From NCBI RefSeq assembly GCF_001429185.1, contig NZ_LMIW01000001.1, forward strand, positions 968-64,967: 64,000 nucleotides of DNA, read 5' to 3'. Each line of letters opens with the position of its first letter. Within the stretch, counting starts at the first letter, position 1. Source of the stretch: Terrabacter sp. Root85 (GTDB lineage: Bacteria; Actinomycetota; Actinomycetes; Actinomycetales; Dermatophilaceae). Of the stretch, positions 34,609 to 44,900 are shown one piece after another. Under the pieces are notes generated by a model that saw only the letters and a list, made by a program, of their open reading frames with translations, had not been told where the DNA came from and ran no database searches. Position numbers and translations under genes: made by a program.

Positions 34609-36072
34609 TCACGCCTGCGCGTCGGCGTCGCTCGTGGCAGCGAGGTCGCTCGTCTCGGAGAGCACCGGCGCGGTGCTGCCGGACGCGTCGGGGTCGGGGT
34701 CGGCGGGGAGGGTCGCGCCGGCGGCGGGACGCGGCCGCACGCCCTGGCTCTTGGCGACGAGCAGGCTCGCGAAGTAGGTGCCGAGCGAGACGCCCGCGGC
34801 GAGCCCGAGGCCGAGCCCGAAGGCCAGCAGGAGCGTCGGCACGCCGACCGCGAACCCGTTGCCGTCGGGGTTCGTGACGATCTGCGAGATGCCCTCGTAG
34901 GCCATCCGGCCCGGCAGCAGCGGCACGATCGCGGCCGTCGTGACGGCGAGCGCAGAGATGGTCAGGTGCCGGGCGACGAGCCGGGCCGCGAAGCCGATGA
35001 CGAGCGCGGCCGTCGCCGACGCGCTCACAGCGCCGAGCTGCAGCAGCCGCTCCCCCAGCGCGAGGACGGCCCAGCCGAGGCCGCCCGCGACCCCGGCCAC
35101 GGCGACCGCACGGCCGCTGGCGTAGGACATGACGGCGAACGAGACGGCGATGATGACGGCGCAGACGACCTGCACGACGACGTCGTCGCTGAGCAGGGTC
35201 TGCGAGCTGATCGCGATCGGGTAGTCGAGCCGGTTGCCGAGGGAGAGCACGACGGAGATGCCGACCGCGATGCCGAGCGAGAGCACGATCACCTCGAAAG
35301 CCCGCGCGCCGGCCGTGACGTAATAGCCCTCGAGGGCATCCTCGGCGGCGCCGACGACCGACAGTCCCGAGAGCAGCAGCACGATGCCGGACGCGACGAC
35401 GAGCGAGGGTGACACGTCGCCGACGAAGGTCATCCCGGCCGACTGGGCCGCGACGACGAGGGTCGCCACCGCGGTCGGGATGGCCGCGCCGACGCACTGC
35501 GCGAAGAAGGCCGCGACGCCTGCGCCGGTGAGCCAGCTGAGGACCCGCCCGACGACGGTCGCGGTGAGGAAGCTGAGCAGGATGATGAACGGCCCTGCGC
35601 CCACGAGGCCGGCGGCACCCGCCGCGAGCGCGCCCCCGGCGACGGTGACGAGCCAGCGGCGGTAGGGGTGTGGGGCCGTGATGACCGAGTCGAAGCGCAC
35701 CCGGGCCTCGTCGACGGGCACCGGGTCCTGTGAGAGGTCGACGATGAGCCCGCGGAGGCGCTCGAGCCGCGTGTAGTCCTGCACGCGGAACCGCACGATG
35801 CGCATCACGGTGATCGGGTCGGCGTTCGGGCCGCGGTGGTAGGAGACGGTGACCGACGTGTAGGTGACGTCGACGTGGACCGAGCTGAGGCCGTACGCCT
35901 TGGTCAGGGTGAGCACGGTCGCCGTGACGTCCGCGGCGGCCGCTCCGGTGGCGATCATCGCGACGCCGGCGCGCATGGCGAGGTCGATGACGGCCTGGGC
36001 GGTCACCGAGTCGACCCCGTCCGGCGTCGTCCAGATGGGGATCTCGTCGGTCGGCGGCCCGCTCGGTCTCAT
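34609..36072 (-). CDS. ThrE-family threonine/serine exporter
   Basis: A 487-residue exporter of the ThrE family. The cytosolic N-terminal part (DUF1212: VDLAMRAGVAMIATGAAAADV) is followed by about ten membrane segments that include the DUF3815 half near the C-terminus, all in one chain as in corynebacterial ThrE. A polar Asp/Ala/Ser-rich tail of about 40 residues follows. The start is uncertain: ATG at 36070-36072 is listed; an in-frame GTG at 36151-36153 would add 27 residues. Neither has a strong ribosome-binding site. It is divergent from the aminopeptidase gene. Confidence 0.88.
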   Translation of the reverse strand: MRPSGPPTDEIPIWTTPDGVDSVTAQAVIDLAMRAGVAMIATGAAAADVTATVLTLTKAYGLSSVHVDVTYTSVTVSYHRGPNADPITVMRIVRFRVQDYTRLERLRGLIVDLSQDPVPVDEARVRFDSVITAPHPYRRWLVTVAGGALAAGAAGLVGAGPFIILLSFLTATVVGRVLSWLTGAGVAAFFAQCVGAAIPTAVATLVVAAQSAGMTFVGDVSPSLVVASGIVLLLSGLSVVGAAEDALEGYYVTAGARAFEVIVLSLGIAVGISVVLSLGNRLDYPIAISSQTLLSDDVVVQVVCAVIIAVSFAVMSYASGRAVAVAGVAGGLGWAVLALGERLLQLGAVSASATAALVIGFAARLVARHLTISALAVTTAAIVPLLPGRMAYEGISQIVTNPDGNGFAVGVPTLLLAFGLGLGLAAGVSLGTYFASLLVAKSQGVRPRPAAGATLPADPDPDASGSTAPVLSETSDLAATSDADAQA

Positions 36073-36288
36073 GGCCCGCCGGGTGCTCGCCCTCAGCGAG
36101 GGCAGGCTCCGGTGGGCGGTGGTCGGCCGGGCGGGTCGGTCGGTGCGGGCCACCCCCAGACCGTATGCCACCGCCCCGGACCCGCAGGTACCCCACCGGG
36201 GTGCCCGGCGGGAGCGGGACGGGCCGTACGCGGGCGCGGTGAAAGCTGGTTCGGCGGTCCCCGTGCCGCGTGGCACCATGGCGGGGTG

Positions 36289-37833
36289 ATGAGTGAAGAG
36301 CAGAAGACCTCTCCGAGCCGCAAGCGCCCGACGACCGACGAGTTCCGGGCCTTCGTCGCGACAGGGTGGGCGCCGCGCGACACCGGGGTGACCCCCCGGG
36401 CCGAGGTCGCCGACCACGCAGCCCGTCGCCGTGACGCCGTCAGCGCCGCCTTCCCCGGTGAGCGCCTCGTCGTCCCGGCCGGCGGCCTCAAGGTGCGCAG
36501 CAACGACTGCGACTACGTCTTCCGTCCACACAGCGCCTTCGCCCACCTGACGGGCCTCGGCAGCGACCGCGAGCCCGACGCCGTGCTCGTGCTCGAGCCG
36601 CGCGCCTCCGCCGACGGCGAGGCCGGCGACGGGCACGAGGCCGTCCTCTACTTCCGCCCGCTCGCCGACCGCGACACCGAGGAGTTCTTCGGCGACTCGC
36701 GCTACGGCGAGTTCTGGGTCGGGGCCCGCCCCACCCTCGCCGACATCGAGTCCGAGCTCGGCGTCACGGCCCGCCACATCGACGAGTTCGGTGAGGCCGT
36801 CGGCAAGGACGCCGGCCAGGTGACGATCCGCGTCGTGCGCGACGCCGACGCCGAGGTCGCGACCCGCGTCGACAAGGCCCGCGCCGCCGCGGCCGAGACG
36901 CAGGAGTCCGCCGAGGCCGAGACCCGCGTCGACCGCCAGCGCGAGGCCGACGAGCAGCTCGCCGCGTTCCTCTCGACGCTCCGCTTCGTCAAGGACGAGT
37001 GGGAGGTCGAGCAGATGCGCGACGCCGTCGACGGCACCCACAAGGGTTTCGACGCCGTCATCGCCGACCTGCCCGAGGCGGTCCGCCGCGGCCGCGGCGA
37101 GCGCTGGGTCGAGGGCGTCTTCGGCCTGCACGCCCGCCACCACGGCAACGGTGTCGGCTACGACTCCATCTGCGCCAGCGGCGACCACGCCAACACGCTG
37201 CACTGGATCAAGAACACCGGCGACATCAAGGACGGCGACCTGCTGCTCCTCGACGCCGGCGTCGAGGTCGACTCGCTCTTCACCGCCGACATCACCCGCA
37301 CCCTGCCGGTCAGTGGCACCTTCACCGACGCGCAGCGCAAGATCTACGACGCCGTGTACGCCGCCCAGGAGGCCGGCATCGCGGCCTGCAAGCCGGGCAA
37401 CACGTTCAGCGACGTCCACGCAGCGGCCATCCGCGTCATCGCCGAGCACCTCCACGAGTGGGGCCTGCTCCCCGAGGGCGTCGACGTCGAGGGCACGCTC
37501 GACGCCGACCACGGTCAGCACCACCGCCGCTGGATGGTGCACGGCACGAGCCACCACCTCGGCATCGACGTGCACGACTGTGCCCTCGCGACCCGCGAGG
37601 AGTACTCCGACGCCGAGCTGAAGCCGGGCATGGTCCTCACCGTCGAGCCGGGCCTCTACTTCAAGGCCGACGACGAGCTCGTCCCCGACGAGTTCCGCGG
37701 CAACGGCGTGCGCATCGAGGACGACATCCTCATCACCGAGGACGGCTGCGAGAACCTCTCGGCCGCGATGCCGCGCAGCTCCGACGAGGTCGAGCGGTGG
37801 ATCGCCCGCATCTGGGACGGCGCCGAGGCCTGA
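36289..37833 (+). CDS. Aminopeptidase P-type metallopeptidase (M24B)
   Basis: A 514-residue Xaa-Pro aminopeptidase. The N-terminal creatinase-like domain (DYVFRPHSAFAHLTGL) is followed by the pita-bread catalytic domain with the five metal ligands: Asp pair in LLDAGVEVDSLFTADITRT, His in MVHGTSHHLGIDVHD, Glu in TVEPGLY and Glu in NGVRIEDD. It removes N-terminal residues before proline. The ATG directly follows a GGGGTG; the upstream 216 bp is the divergent promoter with ThrE. A long hairpin follows the stop. Confidence 0.95.
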   Translation: MSEEQKTSPSRKRPTTDEFRAFVATGWAPRDTGVTPRAEVADHAARRRDAVSAAFPGERLVVPAGGLKVRSNDCDYVFRPHSAFAHLTGLGSDREPDAVLVLEPRASADGEAGDGHEAVLYFRPLADRDTEEFFGDSRYGEFWVGARPTLADIESELGVTARHIDEFGEAVGKDAGQVTIRVVRDADAEVATRVDKARAAAAETQESAEAETRVDRQREADEQLAAFLSTLRFVKDEWEVEQMRDAVDGTHKGFDAVIADLPEAVRRGRGERWVEGVFGLHARHHGNGVGYDSICASGDHANTLHWIKNTGDIKDGDLLLLDAGVEVDSLFTADITRTLPVSGTFTDAQRKIYDAVYAAQEAGIAACKPGNTFSDVHAAAIRVIAEHLHEWGLLPEGVDVEGTLDADHGQHHRRWMVHGTSHHLGIDVHDCALATREEYSDAELKPGMVLTVEPGLYFKADDELVPDEFRGNGVRIEDDILITEDGCENLSAAMPRSSDEVERWIARIWDGAEA

Positions 37834-37856
37834 GCGACTGACCGACCCTCCCCCAC

Positions 37857-37935
37857 CTGACCGAACGCGGCTTCGGTCTCGAGCTCCGCGGCAGCACACC
37901 GCTGTCGAGACGGAACGCCGCGTTCGGTGGGTCAG
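37857..37935. repeat. Long palindromic repeat with CCGAACGC/GCGTTCGG ends
   Basis: CCGAACGCGGC at 37861-37871 and GCCGCGTTCGG at 37918-37928 are exact inverted arms; the inner sequences (TTCGGTCTCGAG and CTGTCGAGACGGAA) continue the stem imperfectly. It lies between convergent genes, and the right end covers the stop codon of the lipoprotein gene. The same CCGAACGC...GCGTTCGG core occurs twice at 60301-60371. Confidence 0.7.
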
Positions 37936-38990
37936 GGCGACGTCGACGACACCGAGCCGTTCAGGTCGGGGCCCGGGATGCGCGGGCTCCACTGCTCGAC
38001 GAGCTCGACGAGCGAGGACGCGTCGGCGGACTCGAGGTTCGAGCCGAGCACGGCCGGTGCGCAGTCCGGGTCGATGGTGAGGCGCACGGGCGGCCCCACG
38101 GCATACGTGAGCAGGAGCGTGAACCGCCCGTTGCTCGGGTCGTCCGGGCGCTGGCACGTCTGCCCCGTCGGCTTCGTCGGCAGGGCGCGCAGCGCTGCGA
38201 CGACCTCGGCCGACTTCGCGGCGTCCAGCTGCGCCACCTTCACCGTGCCGTCTGCCGCGTCACGGCACACGGTCGCCGTCGGGTTGCCCTCCGGGGCCAG
38301 GCTCCGGTCGTCGCCGAGGCGTCCCCACGACGCCCGGTTGCACGCGGCGACCCCGGCGGACGGAGGGGTGCGCGTGCCGAACATCTGGTCGAGCACGACC
38401 GCCGGGCCGGGCCCCGACCGGAAGTCGCCGTTCGTCGACGTCGAGCAGGCGTTGGCGTCGGCCAGCGCGCCGACCCACACGATCGCGTCACCGTAGGCGG
38501 CCCCGACGACGTATGCCGTCTCGTTGCCGGCCATGAGCGTGCACACCCGCTGGGCCCCGGTGTCGCGCGGCGACCACGTCAGAGCCTCCACCAGTGCCGC
38601 CCGTTGTGCGTCGCTCGCGACGGTGCGCTTGGCCAGGCGGAACGGGGCCGAGACCGGCTTCATGATGTCGGCGGCCGGGTACCCACAGACGACGAGCGAG
38701 GTCGGGTCGCGGTCGGGCAGGAGCCGACCCGTGGCGTCCACGCCCTGCGGCTTCTGCGGCACGGGCACGGGCTTGTCGAGGGCCGCGGTGTCGATGGACT
38801 CGGGGCACCGCAGACCCCCGTCAGCCTCGACGGGCTGGCTGGTGACGGGCCGCACCGGGCCGGCGGCGAGCGACGTCTCCCCCGGCTGGGGCGCAGTGGC
38901 GCTGCCGCACGCGACGAGCGCCACGGCGGCGGCGACGCCGGTCACGAGGACGCGGCCGACGGCATACGGGCGGGGCCTTCGGGACTGCAT
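37932..38990 (-). CDS. Predicted secreted lipoprotein, hypothetical
   Basis: A 352-residue protein with a signal peptide and lipobox LVACGS (Cys28), so it is anchored outside the cell. The mature part holds several Cys and two similar halves, each with a VxC...C pattern (DPTSLVVCGYPA, and NPTATVCRDAADG), with polar Ala-rich spacers. I recognise no enzyme family. The ATG at 38988-38990 has an AAGGAG site nine bases upstream. It is monocistronic, convergent with the aminopeptidase gene, and its stop lies in a palindromic repeat. Confidence 0.8.
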   Translation of the reverse strand: MQSRRPRPYAVGRVLVTGVAAAVALVACGSATAPQPGETSLAAGPVRPVTSQPVEADGGLRCPESIDTAALDKPVPVPQKPQGVDATGRLLPDRDPTSLVVCGYPAADIMKPVSAPFRLAKRTVASDAQRAALVEALTWSPRDTGAQRVCTLMAGNETAYVVGAAYGDAIVWVGALADANACSTSTNGDFRSGPGPAVVLDQMFGTRTPPSAGVAACNRASWGRLGDDRSLAPEGNPTATVCRDAADGTVKVAQLDAAKSAEVVAALRALPTKPTGQTCQRPDDPSNGRFTLLLTYAVGPPVRLTIDPDCAPAVLGSNLESADASSLVELVEQWSPRIPGPDLNGSVSSTSP

Positions 38991-39059
38991 CGGGCGCTCC
39001 TTCGTCGGGGATCCGTCACCGGGAAGGACACCTGGGCGAGCGCATTCGTTGCAGCTGCC

Positions 39060-39662
39060 TCAGCCGGCGGGAGGCGGCGGACCCGGATGGTCCGGGCTCG
39101 ACGGCTGCGTCGGCGGCGAGGTCGGAGTGACCGGGGCGATGCCGATGCCCTCCCGGACGCCGACGTCGATGCCCGCGTCGGCGAGGATCTGGCGACCCTG
39201 CTGGGCGAACTTGTGCTCGCAGAAGACCTCGTAGCGGGTCGCGACGACCTGGCTGACCGACGAGAAGTCGCGTGCACCGCGGGTGAAGGCGTAGCCGACG
39301 ACCGACCAGATGAGGCCGAACACGGCGCCGTAGAGGGCGGTGTAGAGCAGCAGGGTCAACGGGTTCGAGGGGCGGGAGAAGAGCGAGAGGATCAGGCCCA
39401 CGAAGAGCCCGAGCCACACGCCGGAGAGCAGACCGCCGAGAGCCACACGTCCCCACGTGAGGCGCGCGGTCACCCGCTCCATCTGCTTGAGGTCGGTGCC
39501 GACGATGAGGCAGTTCTCGACCGGGAACTGGTTGTCGGACAGCGTGTCGACGGCCTTCTGCGCGTCGACGTACTGCTCGAACACACCCAGCGACATGGGG
39601 TACTCGAGGGAGAGTGTCGCGAATCCCTGGCGTCCCCCCGGACCCTTCGGTTGCAGGCTCAT
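39060..39662 (-). CDS. General stress protein-like membrane protein (YflT-type)
   Basis: A 200-residue protein. The first half has the general-stress-protein pattern (VFEQYVDAQKAVDTLSDNQFPVENCLIVG). It is followed by a two-helix membrane hairpin at about 72-122 and a Pro/Ser-rich C-terminal tail. It probably belongs to the Gsp17M/YflT-like family, of unknown action. The ATG at 39660-39662 is chosen. It sits 40 bp downstream of the acyl-CoA dehydrogenase gene on the same strand. Confidence 0.8.
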   Translation of the reverse strand: MSLQPKGPGGRQGFATLSLEYPMSLGVFEQYVDAQKAVDTLSDNQFPVENCLIVGTDLKQMERVTARLTWGRVALGGLLSGVWLGLFVGLILSLFSRPSNPLTLLLYTALYGAVFGLIWSVVGYAFTRGARDFSSVSQVVATRYEVFCEHKFAQQGRQILADAGIDVGVREGIGIAPVTPTSPPTQPSSPDHPGPPPPAG

Positions 39663-39702
39663 GCGTCCATCCTCGCATCCCCGCCGCGGTGGAGAGGGGC
39701 CC

Positions 39703-40902
39703 TCAGGCCTTGAGCTTGTAGTCCTCGACGAGGCGGCGGCCGATGATCATCCGCTGGATGTCGGCCGTGCCCTCGCCGATGAGCAGCATCGGCGCCTCGC
39801 GGTAGAGGCGCTCGATCTCGTACTCCTTGGAGTAGCCGTAGCCGCCGTGGATGCGGAAGCTGTCCTCGACGACCTGCGAGCAGTACTCGGACGCAAGGTA
39901 CTTCGCCATGCCGGCCTCGAGGTCGTTGCGCTGGCCGGAGTCCTTCTTGCGGGCGGCCTTGACCATCATCTCGTGCGCGGCCTCGACCTTGACGGCCATG
40001 TCGGCGAGGCGGAAGAGCACGGCCTGGTGGTCGACGATCTTCTTGCCGAAGGTCTCGCGCTGCTGGGCGTAGGAGATGCCGAGCTCGAAAGCCCTTCTCG
40101 CGACACCACATCCGCGAGCAGCGACGTTGACACGGCCGACCTCGACGCCGTCCATCATCTGGTAGAAGCCCTTGCCCGGCTCGCCGCCGAGGATCTGCGC
40201 GTCGGTCGTGCGGTGCCCGTCGAAGATGAGCTCGGTCGTGTCGACGCCCTTGTAGCCCATCTTGTCGATCTTGCCGGGCACCGTGACGCCCTGGGCGGTC
40301 TCGCCGAAGCCCGACTCCTTGTCGACGAGGAAGGTCGTCATGTTCTTGTAGACGGAGTCGGCGCCCGTGTCGGTCTTGACGAGGACGGCGACGAGGTTGG
40401 CGGAGCCGCCGTTGGTCAGCCACATCTTCTGTCCTGTGATCGACCACTCGCCGTCGTCGCCCTTGACGGCCTTGGTCTTGATGGCGGCCACGTCCGAACC
40501 GCAGCCCGGCTCGCTCATCGAGAACGCACCCCGGATCTCGCCCGTCGCCATCTTCGGCAGGTAGTGCTGCTTCTGCTCCTCGGTCCCGTGCTGGAGCACC
40601 ATGTACGCGACGATGAAGTGGGTGTTGATGATGCCGCTGACACTCATCCAGCCGCGCGCGATCTCCTCGACGCAGAGGGCGTAGGTCAGCAGGGACTCGC
40701 CCAGGCCGCCGTACTCCTCGGGGATCATCAGCCCGAAGATCCCCATCTCCTTCATTCCGTCGACGATCGCCTGGGGGTACTCGTCCTGGTGCTCGAGCTC
40801 CATGGCGACGGGGATGATCTGCTCGTCGACGAACTCACGGACGAGCTTGATCAGCTCGGTCTGCTCCTCGGTGAGGCCGTCGGTCTGCTGCAGTCGGGAC
40901 AT
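39703..40902 (-). CDS. Acyl-CoA dehydrogenase
   Basis: A 399-residue FAD enzyme that makes trans-2-enoyl-CoA. Signature segments are GAFSMSEPGCGSDVAAI (FAD/substrate site), WLTNGG, the SYAQQRETFGKKI helix, RIHGGYGYSKEYEIERLYREA, and the catalytic Glu region LLIGEGTADIQ. The length is usual for the short/medium-chain group. The ATG start precedes a typical N-terminus. Its specificity cannot be read. It is upstream of the stress-protein gene. Confidence 0.95.
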   Translation of the reverse strand: MSRLQQTDGLTEEQTELIKLVREFVDEQIIPVAMELEHQDEYPQAIVDGMKEMGIFGLMIPEEYGGLGESLLTYALCVEEIARGWMSVSGIINTHFIVAYMVLQHGTEEQKQHYLPKMATGEIRGAFSMSEPGCGSDVAAIKTKAVKGDDGEWSITGQKMWLTNGGSANLVAVLVKTDTGADSVYKNMTTFLVDKESGFGETAQGVTVPGKIDKMGYKGVDTTELIFDGHRTTDAQILGGEPGKGFYQMMDGVEVGRVNVAARGCGVARRAFELGISYAQQRETFGKKIVDHQAVLFRLADMAVKVEAAHEMMVKAARKKDSGQRNDLEAGMAKYLASEYCSQVVEDSFRIHGGYGYSKEYEIERLYREAPMLLIGEGTADIQRMIIGRRLVEDYKLKA

Positions 40903-41041
40903 GCTCGGATCGCCACCTTGCGTCTGGGCTCTCGGACAACTGCGACCGAGTATGCCGTCGCGCCGGGCACGCGGTCAGTGCGCCCGCGTGTGAGTGTCGA
41001 CACCTGTGTCCTCGGTCACCGGAGTTCGTCGGAGCCACCAG

Positions 41042-41917
41042 CTACCAGAGCTGGCCGAAGGCGACCTTCTTGGCCTTGACCGGGCCCTCGAGCGTCGAGC
41101 GCTGGCTGAAGTCGCCGTCCTTGAGCCCGGCCGTCACGGTGCGGAGCAGCTCGGTGCGGGTCGCCGTCGGGCTCGCCTTCATGGCCTTGAGGAAGAGGTA
41201 GGTGAAGGCCCCGTTGGAGCGGCCGTCGAACGTCGCGTCGGACGCCGTCTGGTTGGGCTTGCACGCCGCGAAGAGGACGGGCTTCGAGGCCGTGGCGCGG
41301 CTCTTCGTCAGCTCCACGAGCGCCTTGCGGTCGACGGTGCGCACCGGGGTGACGGCACGGATGGACCTTGTCTGCTCGAGCCCTCTGGGAGTCGGCGGCG
41401 GCAGGTAGCGCGGCCTGCGGCCGAGCAGCTGGGCCTGGAGGATCTCGTCGAGGTCCTTGAGGCCGGTGCCGCTGTGGCACGTGTCGAGCAGCACCTCGAG
41501 CAGGACGCCGGCGGGCACGCGGGTGAAGAGGTCGCGCAGCTCGTCGTCGACGATGACGGTGTCGCGGTCCCACTGGTCGCCCTTCTGGCGGATGTCGTGG
41601 CACGCGAAGGCCTCGTCGAGGCCGTCCGGCTCGTCGTCGCCACCGGGCTCGTTGGGCACCTGCGTGCCGTGGCTGGAGAAGGTGAAGATGAGGTGGTCAC
41701 CGGCCTTCGCGGTGTCGACGAGCGTCGTCAGCGCCGCCATGACGGCCTTCTTCGTCGCGCCGGCATCGGTGAGCACCGTCGTCGCGCGCGCGGTGAAGCC
41801 GAGGGGCCGCAGCGCCTTGGCGATGTCGTTCGCGTCGTTGACGCAGCCGTTGAGCCAGCTCGTCTGCGGCAGCGACTCGAACTCGTTGATCCCCACGCAC
41901 AGAGCCCTGCTTGCCAT
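41042..41917 (-). CDS. Metacaspase-like cysteine protease (peptidase C14 fold)
   Basis: A 291-residue caspase-family protein. The p20 fold is evident: ALCVGINEF, the catalytic His83 in FTFSSHGTQ, and the catalytic Cys147 in VLLDTCHSGTG. The acidic region PGGDDEPDGLDEAF between them is typical of type I metacaspases, which cleave after basic residues. The C-terminal third has the p10-like VLFAACKPNQTA and FTYLFLKAM segments. There is no signal peptide or membrane segment. The ATG follows GGAAGG. It starts 61 bp after the CHAT-hydrolase gene on the same strand, so two caspase-clan proteases are made together. Cellular targets are unknown. Confidence 0.9.
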   Translation of the reverse strand: MASRALCVGINEFESLPQTSWLNGCVNDANDIAKALRPLGFTARATTVLTDAGATKKAVMAALTTLVDTAKAGDHLIFTFSSHGTQVPNEPGGDDEPDGLDEAFACHDIRQKGDQWDRDTVIVDDELRDLFTRVPAGVLLEVLLDTCHSGTGLKDLDEILQAQLLGRRPRYLPPPTPRGLEQTRSIRAVTPVRTVDRKALVELTKSRATASKPVLFAACKPNQTASDATFDGRSNGAFTYLFLKAMKASPTATRTELLRTVTAGLKDGDFSQRSTLEGPVKAKKVAFGQLW

Positions 41918-41978
41918 GGCCGTTCCTTCCTTCTCGGAACCCCTCGGTTGAGCGGGTTCGACTGGGGTGTATGCCTTT

Positions 41979-44900
41979 TCACACTGTCTCGAGGACCGCG
42001 TCGGGTCTCGCGTACACGACATAGGCGAGCCACGTCGGGTCGTCCGCGTCCCGCGCGGCCGCCCGGGCGAGCGCGCTCGCCCGGGACATCTGGGTGCCCT
42101 TGAGCAGCTCCTCGTAGAGCGTCTCGACGAAGACCCGCGCCGGCTCCTCCTGGACCGACCACAGGCACGACACGAAGGCCGAGGCGCCGGCGTCGAGGAA
42201 CGCCTTGGCGAAACCGCCCACCGTCGTGAAGAGCTCGCCGGACCGTCCGGTCTGACAGGCGTTGAGGACCACGATCGGGCCGACGCTGTCGGGGCCCGTC
42301 CAGTCGAGGTTCTGGGACACGTCGGTCGAGCTGAGGTACTGCTCACGAACGCTGGTGCCGCGCCGCTGGCCCTTGAGCAGCACCTTCGCCTCGGCGATGT
42401 CGTCGGTACGTGCCGCCCCGTGGCCCGAGAAGTGGAGCAGGTCGAAGCCGCCGCCGCGCAGGAGACGCTCGACGCCGCTCGGGGTCGCCGTCACGGCCTT
42501 GGCGCCGAACCGGTCCTTGAGGTAGCCGGCCTCGGCGACACCGACGTCGTTCTTGAACATCGGGTTGGCGTAGACGGGACAGATCGACCGTGCGTGGCCC
42601 CGGCGCACGCGGACGGCCCGGGGCGGGAAGCTGCCGAGCTGCCAGCGCACGAGCCCGCCGGACGCGAGGAAGCGTGGCGTGGTGCCGCGCTTGCCGCGGG
42701 CGGGCTTGAGGTGAACGAGCTCCCACGGCACGAACGGCTCGTCCGTGTAGACGATGAGGTCGTGCACGAGCTCGCGGTGCTCCCAGAGGTAGGCCTGCAT
42801 GTCCTCGGGGAAGAACTGGTCGAAGAGCATGGTGCCGGTGTTCTGCAGCTGCGACATCCTCTGGCGCGGCGTCAGGTCGGGGTCCTTGATGACCCGCTCC
42901 ACCTCGGCGATCCGGTCGCGCACGAACTCGTCGCGCCCGAGGATCGGTGCCGACTCGAAGACCCGCTCGGCCTCGCCCGGCACGAGCCGGAGCGCATAGC
43001 TGTAGACGCGCTCGCCCGTGACGCGACGACTCTCGACGATGTCGAGACAGGGCAGGCCGTCGAGCTCTGGGGCGTCGATCCCGGTGTGGACCGTGGCGGT
43101 GACGGGCGTCGGGGCGACCATCCCCGCAGCGGCTGCGGTCGACTCCAGGGTGACCGTGGCGACGGGCACCCAGCCCTGTCGTAGGACGACGGAGACGCGG
43201 ACGGGCCCGGGCGCCAGGGCACGTACCCGGAAGGTCAGCTCGCTGGCCCAGTCGCCGCTCGGCAGGCCGAAGACCTTGGCGTCGGTCTCGAGGACCTGCA
43301 CGTTGTCCTTGGCGTAGACCTGCACACTGATCGGGCGCTCCGCGTCGACGTGGACCGTCCTCGAGACGTGGACCGTGCCCTCCGTCGGTGCCAGCGTCTG
43401 CCGTGCCAGCCGAACCCGCACCGTGGCGTCGGCACCCGGGGACACCGTGGAGGGCATCTCCGCCGCGAGCTCGGCCTCCGTCGTGCCCTCGAGAGGGCTC
43501 GTCGGTCCAGTGCTCGGGGGCCTCTCGCGGTCACGGCGCGTCGCCTGCTTCGCCGTCGTCTTCGTCGCCCTCTTCGACGTCGCCCTCGTCGGCGTCGCCT
43601 TCCGGACGCCCGTCCTCACCGGCGGCTCCGCCCGCGGGCCGGGTGATGGTCTCGCAGGCGGGCGTGCGGTCGTGCCGGGAGGCCTGGTCGCGGACGGCGG
43701 ACGGGCGGCCGTCGGGGGCCGGGCGGCGGTGGTCGGCGCCTCCACCTCGGCCATCTCGAGTCCACGCTCGTCACCACCACCGTCGGCGCCGAGCACCGGC
43801 CCCGCGGTCATCCACTCGGGCAGGTGCGCCTCCGCGTCGGACGCGCCGAGCCCGAGCGGCAGCCACTGCGAGATCGCGCCGATGACGGAGAGCTGCGAGA
43901 AGTAGTTGACGTGGTACACGACGTCGTTGGTGCCGAGCGCGAACGTGTCGCGCACGTAGCCGCCGGTCGGCGGGCCGATCGCCGACATCGAGTCGGTGTC
44001 GACGACGAGGTCGTTGCGCCCCTTGAAGATCCCGTCGACGAAGCCCTCGGCGAGACGGACGGCGAGCTCGCGGGGGAACTCGGGCGGGTTGTGGTGGTCG
44101 TCGAAGAGCGACACGTGGAAGTCGGACGAGACGACGTACCAGCTCGTCCCGGGCCGGGGCTGGCCGGGCTGGTCCTCGTTGAGGCTCGTGACGAAGGGCC
44201 CGTCGGGCGTCATGGCGGCGAGGCCGGGCACGCCGTCGTCGCCGGCGGCGTACGACACGAGGTACTTCACGAGCGCGCCGACGCCACGGACGACACCGCT
44301 GACGACGGCCGCGAAGGGGGCCCCGCCGGGCACGAGGGAGAGACCGGCGGCGGTCACCAAGACGAGGTTCGTGTAGAGGTCGACGAGGTCGTGCCAGCGC
44401 TCTGGGTCGGCGAGGTGGGTGCCGCCGTTGGTGGAGGCCACGAAGACGATGGAGTCGACCGCGACGCGCAGTCCGGCACCCGGCAGCACCGACTCGACGA
44501 ACGACCGCGTGACCAGCCCGCCGCGGCTGTGCGTGATGACGTCGAGGACGAGCTCGCCGTCGTGGGGCGCGAGCAGGGCGAGCAGGTCGCGGGCGTTGCG
44601 CTCCGGGTCGACGCTGAGCGTGCGGTGGTCGAAGCCGATGACGGCGTCGTACGCGGACACGAGGGTGTCGACGAAGCCCTCCGCGCCGGGCGTGACGGCG
44701 AGAGCTCCGAAGGCACTGGTGGTCGACGAGAACGTGCCGTGGACGAGGAGCAGAACCCGTGCCGCGCGGTCGGTGGGGAGGCCCACCTCCGCGAGCGAGC
44801 CGACGGGCTTCCACGCGTCGAGCGCTCCCCCCGTGACGTGGACGAGCCCGGTGCGCACGCCTGACTCGAGTCGCTCGACGACCTTGCCGACGATGACGGG

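Noticed and set aside
36154-38157. Very long upstream extension of the ThrE frame
   Set aside because: It runs antisense through the aminopeptidase gene and has shadow composition.
43630-43760. Repeated GGGCGGCCG-like units in the CHAT gene
   Set aside because: They encode the Ala/Arg/Pro/Pro linker between domains and are in frame with the protein.
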